Shown here piece after piece: positions 8,406 to 16,287 of a DNA stretch of 64,000 nucleotides; within the stretch, counting starts at the first letter, position 1; every line of letters starts with the position of its first letter. The stretch is from JBHHYU01 sp046757725. GTDB lineage: Bacteria > Desulfobacterota > Binatia > UBA9968. Position numbers and translations under genes: made by a program. The stretch spans positions 1-64,000 of the forward strand of contig JBHHYU010000008.1 in assembly GCA_046757725.1 (NCBI GenBank), in the 5' to 3' direction. The notes under the pieces are model-generated. The model was not told the DNA's origin and ran no database searches. It saw nothing but the letters and a program-made list of their open reading frames with translations.

Positions 8406-11048
8406 ATGCTTAAGATAAATCGGCGCAATTTTTTGCAGACATCCGCGGCTGCCCTGGCCACGGGCCTGGCCATGGGAGGCAGGCTTTTCAGAGACAGGGA
8501 GTTGTTCCAGTTTGTCGGGGATGCAGAAGGCGCAGCGACGGACACGCGCAAGCTGGTCCCAACCCAGTGTCCTTACTGCGGCGTGGGTTGCCATACTTAC
8601 TTCGTTGTCGAAAAGGGAAAGATAGTGGCCTCGGTCCCTGACAAGGACTCCCCGGTAAACCAGGGCATGCAGTGTATCAAGGGACTGACGGCTGCGGAAG
8701 CGCTTTATGTAGACCGGCTGGATCAGGTCCTCATCCGCAAAGACATGTCAAACCCCCTGACCGGCCATGTCTCCAAAACCAAGGGGCGTTTTGATGACAG
8801 TGTATTCCGCGTTGGAACATGGGAGGAGGGGGCGGAGATCGTCTCCGACATGCTTCTCCGAGTGCTGAAAAAGCACGGGGGTAACGCGCTCGGGGTCTAC
8901 CAGTCCGGCCAGCTCACGATGGAAGAACAGTGGCTGGACAATATTTTCTACAAGGGCGTGCTCCAGTCAAACACCATCGAAGCCAACGCACGGATGTGCA
9001 TGACCTCGGCAGTTACCGGATACATCCACAGTCTGGGCAGCGACCATCCTCCCGGCAATTATGCAGACATCGAAGAGGCGGATTTCATAAACCACTGGGG
9101 TCATAATTCACGTGGCTCGCACCCTGTCCTTTTCTGGCGGGTGGCCGCATCGAAAGAAAAACGGAATATTCCCACTATGGTGGTAGACCCACGTTACACC
9201 GGGACCATGGATGGCTACGCTCAGGTTAATCCTAGTAACAGCCTTTCTGTCACCATCCGTCCGAACGGCGACATTTCGCTCCAGAACGCCATTGCCCATG
9301 TCTTAATGAAGGAATTCCCTCAGAGCGTGGACAGTGCCTTTATCCGCAAGCATACGGAAGGCTTTGACAGTTACCGTGCCGGCATTATGGCGCGTTACAG
9401 TCCCGAGCAGGTAGTCGACCGAACGGGCATCGCTCCGTCGGTAGTGCGGCGGATCGCCGGGATCTGGGCAGACGCCACTATAAAGGGTCGACAGCGTGGC
9501 CGAGGTGGTGTGCTGACCTTCTGGGGAATCGGCTACAACCAATCGGTTCACGGGCAGCATCGGACCATCAATCTGATCAACCTACACCTCCTGACCGGCA
9601 ACATCGGCCGGCCCGGATGCGGGCCGTTTTCGATGACGGGTCAACCCAATGCCATGAGCGAGCGTCTCATGGGGGGGCTCACCGGCCGCCTCCCTTTCAA
9701 TGAGGGAATTAAGAACGCCAAACACCGTAAGCTGATCAACCAGATGTGGGGCCTGCCGCCGGGACGCCTCGACGTCACCGCTGCCGCTCCAAACAAAGGC
9801 ATGGCCATTGGCATGTTCGAGCGCGCATTCAAGGGCGAGGTCAAGGTTATACAGTTCGCCTACGCCACACACATCGACCTGCCTGAGGTCAACACCCTCG
9901 TCCGCCCGGCTATCACCAAAACGTTTACCTATATGAATGAGGCCTATCGCCATGCGCCGAACCTGCTTTACGCGGACGTGGTCTTCCCCGCCGCCACGCA
10001 CGGGGAGAAGTGGGGAGTGTACCAGAACAGCGAGCGCCGGATGTACGTCACCGACAAGGCCATGGAGCCGCCCCGGAACTGCCGACCTGACCTCGACGTC
10101 ACCATCGACGAGGGAAAGCATATCGCTGCCAAGCTGGGGCTCGATCCGGACAGGGTCTTCCCTTACAAAAAAAAGGCAAACGGCCGGTACGATCCCGAGG
10201 ATGTCTTTCGCCACATCTGTAGGGCGAGCAAGGGCTCAGACGCAGATCTCACGGGGATCCTCGAAGTGGAAAAACGCGACCGCATCTCTCCCTATGAGCA
10301 GATGCGGAAGCTCAAGGGCATCTTCTATCCGGCACCCAGTTACGAATACGCGAAGAAGGGAGGCATCCCCCGCAAGTACATGGATCAAGAGGTTGGGTGG
10401 AGAAATAAGCCCTATGGCGCCTTTCGGCGTAAGAACGGCAAGGCTAAATTCAAGCTCACAGAACAGAACTATTCGCGCGCTAGGGAGATCATTTCCAAGT
10501 TGGACAAGGTCGGCAAAGATCCAAACTTCTTCGTAACCGACCATTACGATGTGCTTGTGGCAATGCGCGATAATGCACTGACGCCGGAGCTCCCCGACTT
10601 TGATTTTTACGGCAAGTCGATCACGGAGACCAAAAGGGCTGATAAGTATCCCTACTGGCTCAGCCTTGGTGTAGTCTTTGAGCACTTTCATACGACCAAG
10701 ACCATCCGCGCGGCCACGACCCGGCGACTTGTCCCTGAACAGTACGTTGAGATCAACCCCCGGGACGCCCGCCAGCTCGGCGTCGAGGATGGCGAATGGG
10801 TCCGCATTGTCACGCCTCGGGCGAGTTATGAGGCACGAGTCAGTATCGGCACCAAGAGCAAGGTCAAACCGGCCCGCAACAAGGTCATGCCTGGCCAGCT
10901 CTTTAGTCCATGGAACCTTTCCGTCGCGGATAGCGCGGACCCCAAGAAAAACCGTTGGTTGGTCAACGCAGTCTCGCATCGCGCCTTTGACCCTGTCTCC
11001 GGGCAGGCGGATTTCAAACACCTGAGAGCGCGGATCGAAAAGATCTAG
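8406..11048 (+). CDS. napA: NapA/NasA-like molybdopterin nitrate reductase catalytic subunit
   Basis: The 880-residue Tat substrate has RR at residues 6-7. It has the [4Fe-4S] motif Cys55-x2-Cys58-x3-Cys62-x27-Cys90, and an NARMCMTSAV segment in which Cys198 aligns with the molybdenum-ligating Cys of NapA-type nitrate reductases. A C-terminal molydopterin-dinucleotide-binding domain follows, as in the DMSO reductase superfamily. GAGGAGGAATAA upstream of the ATG is a strong ribosome binding site. NapG, NapH and NapF-like genes follow directly, which supports a periplasmic nitrate reductase. No napD chaperone or napBC is nearby and the protein is about 50 residues longer than E. coli NapA. A related NapA-clade enzyme with another substrate is therefore possible. 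Confidence 0.78.
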   Translation: MLKINRRNFLQTSAAALATGLAMGGRLFRDRELFQFVGDAEGAATDTRKLVPTQCPYCGVGCHTYFVVEKGKIVASVPDKDSPVNQGMQCIKGLTAAEALYVDRLDQVLIRKDMSNPLTGHVSKTKGRFDDSVFRVGTWEEGAEIVSDMLLRVLKKHGGNALGVYQSGQLTMEEQWLDNIFYKGVLQSNTIEANARMCMTSAVTGYIHSLGSDHPPGNYADIEEADFINHWGHNSRGSHPVLFWRVAASKEKRNIPTMVVDPRYTGTMDGYAQVNPSNSLSVTIRPNGDISLQNAIAHVLMKEFPQSVDSAFIRKHTEGFDSYRAGIMARYSPEQVVDRTGIAPSVVRRIAGIWADATIKGRQRGRGGVLTFWGIGYNQSVHGQHRTINLINLHLLTGNIGRPGCGPFSMTGQPNAMSERLMGGLTGRLPFNEGIKNAKHRKLINQMWGLPPGRLDVTAAAPNKGMAIGMFERAFKGEVKVIQFAYATHIDLPEVNTLVRPAITKTFTYMNEAYRHAPNLLYADVVFPAATHGEKWGVYQNSERRMYVTDKAMEPPRNCRPDLDVTIDEGKHIAAKLGLDPDRVFPYKKKANGRYDPEDVFRHICRASKGSDADLTGILEVEKRDRISPYEQMRKLKGIFYPAPSYEYAKKGGIPRKYMDQEVGWRNKPYGAFRRKNGKAKFKLTEQNYSRAREIISKLDKVGKDPNFFVTDHYDVLVAMRDNALTPELPDFDFYGKSITETKRADKYPYWLSLGVVFEHFHTTKTIRAATTRRLVPEQYVEINPRDARQLGVEDGEWVRIVTPRASYEARVSIGTKSKVKPARNKVMPGQLFSPWNLSVADSADPKKNRWLVNAVSHRAFDPVSGQADFKHLRARIEKI

Positions 11049-11069
11049 AGAGCGAGCTGGAGGATAGCT

Positions 11070-11666
11070 GTGAGATTGAAATGGAACCGGCGGCGTTTCC
11101 TGCGAGCTGCCGGAGGCGCACTGGGAACGGCAATACTCTGGGTTCTAGCGGGTGCGCGGGTATCCGCGCGGAGTGGGTCGAACTTCGCCAACCTGCTACG
11201 TCCTCCGGGGGCGTTGCCCGAACCTGAGTTTCTCCAGCGCTGCATCCGCTGCACCCGGTGCGCGGGCGTGTGTCCGAACACCGCCATTCGGATGGCCGGT
11301 TTCAGCTCTGGGCTCCACAATCTCAATACCCCTTACATCATGCCCCGGGTGCAGGCCTGTATGCTCTGCATGAAATGCACCGAAGTCTGCCCGACGGGCG
11401 CGCTGCATCAAATCCCGGCGGATAACAAACAGATCACTACCCGTGTCAAGATGGGGCGCGCCTATGTGGATAAGTCCATGTGTTATTCCTATCAAAAACG
11501 CACCTGCGGGGTCTGTATTCGCGCCTGTCCGTTCCCCGGTCTCGCCATGAAGACGGGGCTATACGAGCAGCCCATCGTGACCGACTCCTGTGTCGGATGC
11601 GGCCTGTGCGAGCGTGCCTGCATCCACATTCCGCAGGCGATTCGAATCGTTCGGGAGGAGGCCTGA
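11070..11666 (+). CDS. napG: NapG-like ferredoxin-type protein
   Basis: This 198-residue protein with an arginine-rich N-terminus and hydrophobic segment (RRRFLRA, Tat-like) carries four 4Fe-4S motifs. They begin CIRCTRCAGVCP, CMLCMKCTEVCP, CGVCIRACP and CVGCGLCERAC. This is the NapG/MauM pattern: a periplasmic ferredoxin that works with NapH to draw electrons from quinol. Translation starts at a GTG with GCTGGAGGATAG upstream. The stop codon lies five bases before the napH start, indicating one operon. Confidence 0.83.
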   Translation: MRLKWNRRRFLRAAGGALGTAILWVLAGARVSARSGSNFANLLRPPGALPEPEFLQRCIRCTRCAGVCPNTAIRMAGFSSGLHNLNTPYIMPRVQACMLCMKCTEVCPTGALHQIPADNKQITTRVKMGRAYVDKSMCYSYQKRTCGVCIRACPFPGLAMKTGLYEQPIVTDSCVGCGLCERACIHIPQAIRIVREEA

Positions 11667-11670
11667 AGTC

Positions 11671-13197
11671 ATGACTCGATGGCCCCGCCGCATGGTGCAA
11701 ATCTCGGCACTCGCCTTCCTTATCGCGGTGCCTGCGCTGAACTACGGCGGTGTCCTCTACCAACAGTACGGAAAAAACGGTTACCACAAGATTGCCCTCA
11801 TGGGGACACTTTTCGAACGCGGGTTATACAATCTCTTCTCAGCGATGGCGCGGGTGCTACCCAATCCGGCGGGAAACTCAACGAGTCTTGTGGGGGGATA
11901 CGGCTCTTTTTCGATATTCGGTATCTCTTTCCTCGATCCTGTGATTGCCCTCGAGACGGTGCTTCGCGTGCAGGCAGTCTGGACCGCTATCCTCGTAGGG
12001 GCTGCGCTGCCACTGCTGCTGGCCGTGCTGTTGGGGCGGATCTTCTGCGGATGGCTTTGTCCCGTGAACACGGTGCTCGAAGGTTTCGACCTGCTTCGAA
12101 AGCGCGCCCTGCCGCGCATTGGCTTCCGGCCGCTGGACGTGGCAGTGCCGCGCTGGTTGAAGTGGGTTCTCTTGTTCGCCGGTGTGACCGTAGCCGTCCT
12201 GGCGGATCTCACCATCTGGACGCACTTACTCCCCCATGTCCAGATCGGCCGGGACGTTTTTTCTCTTATCGTGTTCGGTACGACCACGGTGGGCGCTCCT
12301 CTCCTCCTAGGAATCATCCTGGCAGAGATTCTCTTTTCCCGCAGGGTATGGTGCCGGTCGCTTTGCCCCACCGGGGCGCTACTCGGCCTGGCGGCCCTGG
12401 TAGCTCCACTACGAGTGCGTCGGGCGAAGGAACCGTGCCTTAAAGGCTGTGCGGCCTGTGCCCAGGCCTGCCCCATGGCACTGAATCCCGCAAAGCCGTT
12501 CCCGGTAGCTGAATGCTACAACTGCGGGCTCTGTGTCGCCACTTGCCCGGCTCAGTTGCTCACTCTCGGCTTCCCGCGGCCGCGCTGGGTCGTTGTTCAA
12601 GAGATATTTCCCATGTTTAAGCGCATGACGCTTTTTGTCCTCACTGCTACCCTGCTTCTCTCCTCACCGGCGGCGGCCCACCACATGCGCGGCCAGCCAC
12701 ACTACGGGTATGCCGAGAACTATCCACAGGTCCCTACGAAGGAAACCCGCGCGCACATCGGCAACTTTGATATCACGATCGTCAGTTATTTCTTCGAAGG
12801 CCTGCGGCGTGACCTCTCGGACACCCCACACGACGTCCAGTTCTATGTAGGTCTTAGTGACAGCCGGACCCATCAGAGCTACATGGGCCCGCTTTCCATT
12901 GAGTTGTGGCGTGGGGGGCAGCGCATCGCCACCTTCAACCACACGCACCCCTTCGAAGAAGCAGTCTATCGCATTCGTCAGGCAGTTCCCGGACCGGGGA
13001 CATATGAGATTCGCCTCGCAGGGGGTGGGATCAGCGGAGTCGTCACCGTGGATGTGGAGGGAGAATCAGCTCAGTTGACGCCTTTCATCCTGACGGGGGC
13101 TGCCGCCCTGCTCGGCCTTCTTATTTTCTTAAACCGCCGACGGAGGCAGAGAAGGAGAGTCTATGTGGCATCTAATGCGCAAAACCATGTCCAATAG
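11671..13197 (+). CDS. napH: NapH-like membrane ferredoxin fused to an exported C-terminal domain
   Basis: The first 300 or so residues are a typical NapH: several membrane helices, the GRIFCGWLCP and RSLCPTGALLG cysteine motifs and two 4Fe-4S sites (CLKGCAACAQACP, CYNCGLCVATCP). Instead of ending there, the frame continues for about 195 residues. The added part begins with a signal-peptide-like stretch (MFKRMTLFVLTATLLLSSP, ATG at 12613) and an AAAHHMRGQPHYGY segment. A periplasmic beta-rich region and a final membrane helix with a basic tail follow. It could be a real fusion, or two genes joined by loss of a stop. The ATG at 11671 is preceded by GGGAGGAGG; a longer upstream frame overlapping napG is not favoured. 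Confidence 0.8.
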   Translation: MTRWPRRMVQISALAFLIAVPALNYGGVLYQQYGKNGYHKIALMGTLFERGLYNLFSAMARVLPNPAGNSTSLVGGYGSFSIFGISFLDPVIALETVLRVQAVWTAILVGAALPLLLAVLLGRIFCGWLCPVNTVLEGFDLLRKRALPRIGFRPLDVAVPRWLKWVLLFAGVTVAVLADLTIWTHLLPHVQIGRDVFSLIVFGTTTVGAPLLLGIILAEILFSRRVWCRSLCPTGALLGLAALVAPLRVRRAKEPCLKGCAACAQACPMALNPAKPFPVAECYNCGLCVATCPAQLLTLGFPRPRWVVVQEIFPMFKRMTLFVLTATLLLSSPAAAHHMRGQPHYGYAENYPQVPTKETRAHIGNFDITIVSYFFEGLRRDLSDTPHDVQFYVGLSDSRTHQSYMGPLSIELWRGGQRIATFNHTHPFEEAVYRIRQAVPGPGTYEIRLAGGGISGVVTVDVEGESAQLTPFILTGAAALLGLLIFLNRRRRQRRRVYVASNAQNHVQ

Positions 13198-13247
13198 GGT
13201 CCGGCGCGTCGTCTTCTCTGATAGGGAATCGTCACGGGGGTGAATAG

Positions 13248-13844
13248 ATGACCGAGAAGCCTATCGACCGTAAGACCTTTCTACGTAAGGCCCCGTTGGC
13301 AATCGCGCGTGCCTTTGCCCAGGCCGTGCGCGAGGCGCATCCAACCATCCCAAAATCTTCTCTGCCTCTCCTTCGGCCGCCCGGGGGGGCCGCCAAAGAG
13401 ACTTTCCTCGACTTGTGCTGCGGGACCGGTGCGTGCGCAGATGTCTGCCCGGCCAAAGCCATCCAGCTCCGCCCGCGTGAGGATACACCTTCGCTTCGCG
13501 CCCCGGTTATCATCCCCAACGAGGCTGCCTGCGTTGTCTGCGACGAACTCGCTTGCATGTCCGCTTGCCCCAGCGGCGCACTTGTGCCGGTCCCCCGAGA
13601 GAAGATCCGCATCGGCTTTGCCCGTGTCAACACCGAGACATGCGTGGCATGGACGGGGACGGACCCGGGGTGCAACTATTGCGTTGCCCGTTGTCCACTC
13701 GGAACACCGGCCATCTCGATAGATAAGAAAGCAGACGGAAAAGGGCCGGTCGTTAAGGACGCCTGCATCGGCTGCGGTGTGTGCGAATACTACTGCCCGA
13801 CCCAACCGCCCGCAATCCGCGTGCTTGCGAGGGAGCAGGGTTGA
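13248..13844 (+). CDS. napF: NapF/NapG-like four-cluster ferredoxin
   Basis: This 198-residue Fe-S protein has four cysteine groups: CCGTGACADVCP, CVVCDELACMSACP, CNYCVARCP and CIGCGVCEYYCP. The N-terminus (DRKTFLRKAP) is basic without an obvious export signal, which fits cytoplasmic NapF, an accessory protein for NapA cluster loading. It is the last gene of the nap cluster, after a 50-base gap from napH. Distinguishing NapF from a second NapG-like protein is uncertain. Confidence 0.72.
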   Translation: MTEKPIDRKTFLRKAPLAIARAFAQAVREAHPTIPKSSLPLLRPPGGAAKETFLDLCCGTGACADVCPAKAIQLRPREDTPSLRAPVIIPNEAACVVCDELACMSACPSGALVPVPREKIRIGFARVNTETCVAWTGTDPGCNYCVARCPLGTPAISIDKKADGKGPVVKDACIGCGVCEYYCPTQPPAIRVLAREQG

Positions 13845-13912
13845 ACCTTTGTGCTTCCAGGATTTCCGCCTACCGGCCTGTGAAAAAGTTTCCATAAGCG
13901 GCCATTTTTTTC

Positions 13913-13941
13913 TTGACAAAGGGTTAGCGATGCTTTAAACA
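13913..13941 (+). promoter_or_regulatory. Candidate sigma-70-like promoter for the Rrf2 gene
   Basis: A perfect TTGACA (13913-13918) is followed after 17 bases by TAAACA (13936-13941), a weak -10. The palindromic sites start two bases further on, where a repressor would block transcription start. The -10 match is poor. Confidence 0.4.
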
Positions 13942-13942
13942 G

Positions 13943-13990
13943 ACTCATAAGAGTTAAACGACCTATTAGGTCTTTTGACTCCTAATGAGT
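13943..13990 (+). promoter_or_regulatory. Three phased palindromes, candidate Rrf2 operator
   Basis: Three short inverted repeats occur at near-regular spacing: ACTC-ATAA-GAGT (13943-13954), GACCT-ATT-AGGTC (13960-13972) and ACTC-CTAAT-GAGT (13978-13990). Their centres are about 18 bases apart. They sit between a candidate -10 and the regulator start codon, suggesting cooperative autoregulation. Similar elements lie in front of the nxr operon. Confidence 0.5.
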
Positions 13991-13993
13991 GAA

Positions 13994-14458
13994 ATGAAGT
14001 TAGGGCGGGAAAGTTCATACGGAATCGAAGGCCTGTTGACTCTGGCTGCAAGGCCGCGGGGCACTGCGATGCTCTTAAGCGACATTGCCGCCGATAGAGG
14101 GATCCCCCAGAGTTTTCTCGCTAAAATCTTTCAGAAACTCACCAGATACGGAATCGTCCATTCTTTCCGTGGGGTCGTCCGCGGTTACGCCCTCGCTCGG
14201 CACCCAAAAGAGATCAAGGTTAAAGAGATCCTATTGGCGATCGAAGGGCCTGATCTTTTCGAGCGTTGTATCTTCTGGAGCGATCGCTGTGCCGATCGCA
14301 ACCCCTGTCCTCTGCATGACCAGTGGAAGCAATTAAAACATCAGTTCATCGGAGGATTGATGGAACGGACAACCCTGGCCGACCTGATAAAAAAAAGACC
14401 AGCCAGGCCTACGACGGCCAAGCGTCACTTTGTTCAGGACGCAAGGCGGGGAAGTTAA
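13994..14458 (+). CDS. Rrf2-family Fe-S transcriptional regulator (IscR/NsrR-like)
   Basis: This winged-helix Rrf2 protein of 154 residues has the DNA-binding region in its first 80 residues. Three cysteines, Cys92, Cys99 and Cys105 (CIFWSDRCADRNPC), occupy almost the same places as the cluster ligands of E. coli IscR, so a redox-, iron- or NO-sensitive [2Fe-2S] or [4Fe-4S] cluster is likely. The ATG at 13994 gives the usual Rrf2 N-terminus (MKLGRESSYG); an ATG at 13985 is also possible but lies inside a palindrome. It sits between the nap and nxr gene sets and is flanked by related operator-like sequences, so it probably controls itself and the nxr operon. Confidence 0.85.
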   Translation: MKLGRESSYGIEGLLTLAARPRGTAMLLSDIAADRGIPQSFLAKIFQKLTRYGIVHSFRGVVRGYALARHPKEIKVKEILLAIEGPDLFERCIFWSDRCADRNPCPLHDQWKQLKHQFIGGLMERTTLADLIKKRPARPTTAKRHFVQDARRGS

Positions 14459-14468
14459 AAATTTTTGT

Positions 14469-14497
14469 GTCTCTAATAGACTAAAAAGGTCTTTTGA
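14469..14497 (+). promoter_or_regulatory. Palindromic operator-like elements upstream of the nxr operon
   Basis: GTCT-CTAAT-AGAC (14469-14481) and AAAAG-GT-CTTTT (14484-14495) follow the Rrf2 stop codon. The 11-mer AGGTCTTTTGA at 14487-14497 also occurs at 13968-13978 in front of the Rrf2 gene, and the CTAAT core recurs in both places. These are candidate Rrf2 sites for the downstream operon. Confidence 0.45.
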
Positions 14498-14624
14498 ATC
14501 ATTTGGTACACCCTAAGGAGTGCGGAAACGGCATGATTTAATTTCCACGCGCTCATCAGGGACTCAACGAAAATAGAAGTAGGAGACATGAGGCGTTGAG
14601 CTAGTCATAGGGAGGAGGTCAGAA

Positions 14625-16205
14625 ATGAGACGGTGTTTTTTGTTGATTGCCGGTGTGTTCCTCCTGTTACGTGCAGCAGGAGTCGGGACCTCCGCCGAAT
14701 TAAAATCTCCTCCCCCTTCACCTAAACTCCTTGCCCTCGGAAAGCAGACTTACAACAAACATTGTGTCGCGTGCCATGGAGTGAATGGACGAGGAAATGG
14801 AGAAGCGGCCTACCTTCTCTATCCCAAACCCCGTAATTTTGTGGCCGCAAGGTACCGCCTAGTGTCGACCTGGGAACGCATCCCGACCGACCAGGATCTC
14901 TTCAACACGATTTCGCGCGGCATGCCGGGATCAGCCATGCCCTCGTGGGGGCATCTCTCGTCAAAGCAGCGCTGGGGGCTTGTTCATTACGTAAAGTCAT
15001 TTGCTGAAAGGCCACTAACCACCAAGCCTCAGAGGAGACCAGGGGCTGATGGCAGCGATGGTCAAGGGGTCATCTATGTTGGGCCGGAGCCCTCTTACGA
15101 TGCCACTGCCAAGGCGCGTGCTAAAGAGCTTTTCCGAGAGGCGTGTGCCTCCTGTCACGGTGCAACGGCAAAAGGGGATGGCGTGAAAAAGCAGTGGGAC
15201 GTGGAAGGCTTTCCCACGCGCCCACGTGATCTCACAGCCGGCGTTTTCAAGGGAAGTCCGGACCCCTTGCAACTGTACCGCCGCATCATCGCAGGCATTC
15301 CGGGTAGCCCCATGCCGATGAACAGCTGGGCTTATGGTAATGACGCCTGGCACCTCGTTCACTTTATCCGCTCCCTCTCAAGTGATGAGCAACGAGAGCG
15401 CGTGGAGATGAAAAAATTTCAGATCGTGGCCACGCGCGTAAAGAAGGTACCGGACAATCCCGACTCCGGCACTTGGCGTCTCGCCCAACCGGTAAACCTT
15501 CATCTGATGCCGCTCTGGTGGCGCTCCCAGCGGCCGGAAGAATTGACCGTGCGGGCACTCTACGACAGGAAGGAATTGGCTTTACTTTTAGTCTGGGCCG
15601 ATCAGACGCATGACCATACAGCGATCCGGCCACAGGATTTCCGGGATGCTGCAGCGGTAGAGTTCTCGCTTACCAGGGATCCTCCTTTTTTCGCCATGGG
15701 CGAGAAGGGGAAATCCGTCAATATCTGGATGTGGAAATCGGAGCGGCAGGCAGACCTTGAACCTGCCTTTCAGGACCTTGACAAGATCTACCCTAACCTC
15801 GGCATCGACTCTTACCCTAATCTATTACGCTCGCCGGTGGAACAGCCTTCGCGTAACGCGCTCACGCTCAAGTCAGACAAGACCTTCGTGACCGGATGGG
15901 GGGCGGGGAATATTGTTTCTGACCCCCAGCGCAAGAGCCCAGCCGAGGATCTCACGGCGCAGGGATTCGGCACGCTGCGAGCACGACCGCGGATCGACCA
16001 GAAGGTCAATGCGAAGGGCATTTATGGTGTCGGTGCCTACCGGGTCATCTTCCGGCGGGCGTTAAAGCCCAGCGGTAAGCACGCGCCGAAGTTTCAACCC
16101 GGCACGGCTGTGCCGGTGGCCTTTGCGGTCTGGAACGGCAGCGCCGGAGACCGTGACGGAAAAAAATCTGTGACCATCTGGCAGGAGCTGAAGATCGCAA
16201 AATGA
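14625..16205 (+). CDS. nxrC: Diheme cytochrome c fused to an ethylbenzene-dehydrogenase-type heme b domain (NxrC-like gamma subunit)
   Basis: This 526-residue exported protein has a signal peptide (about residues 1-24). Two cytochrome c domains follow, with CVACH at about residue 47 and CASCH at about 174. A C-terminal region (about 265-526) resembles the gamma subunit of ethylbenzene dehydrogenase/DMSO reductase type II enzymes, which binds one heme b; the ending AFAVWNGSAGDRDGKKSV is typical. In nitrite oxidoreductases this subunit takes electrons from the NxrB Fe-S chain; the fused c hemes would pass them straight to soluble carriers. GGGAGGAGG precedes the ATG. The catalytic subunit gene follows after about 80 bases. 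Confidence 0.8.
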   Translation: MRRCFLLIAGVFLLLRAAGVGTSAELKSPPPSPKLLALGKQTYNKHCVACHGVNGRGNGEAAYLLYPKPRNFVAARYRLVSTWERIPTDQDLFNTISRGMPGSAMPSWGHLSSKQRWGLVHYVKSFAERPLTTKPQRRPGADGSDGQGVIYVGPEPSYDATAKARAKELFREACASCHGATAKGDGVKKQWDVEGFPTRPRDLTAGVFKGSPDPLQLYRRIIAGIPGSPMPMNSWAYGNDAWHLVHFIRSLSSDEQRERVEMKKFQIVATRVKKVPDNPDSGTWRLAQPVNLHLMPLWWRSQRPEELTVRALYDRKELALLLVWADQTHDHTAIRPQDFRDAAAVEFSLTRDPPFFAMGEKGKSVNIWMWKSERQADLEPAFQDLDKIYPNLGIDSYPNLLRSPVEQPSRNALTLKSDKTFVTGWGAGNIVSDPQRKSPAEDLTAQGFGTLRARPRIDQKVNAKGIYGVGAYRVIFRRALKPSGKHAPKFQPGTAVPVAFAVWNGSAGDRDGKKSVTIWQELKIAK

Positions 16206-16287
16206 AGAGCGCAGCAGAAATAGAATTCACAAAGCGGAATGGGGCAGGGGGTCTTGATGCTGACCAGTGGATTCCAGAAGGAGAGTG

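Noticed and set aside
10236..11021. 261-residue minus-strand open frame within napA
   Set aside because: A long GC-driven shadow frame; napA motifs are continuous on the plus strand.
11679..12443. 254-residue plus-strand frame overlapping napH
   Set aside because: The napH frame carries membrane helices and Fe-S motifs; this one is Arg/Pro-rich with no features.
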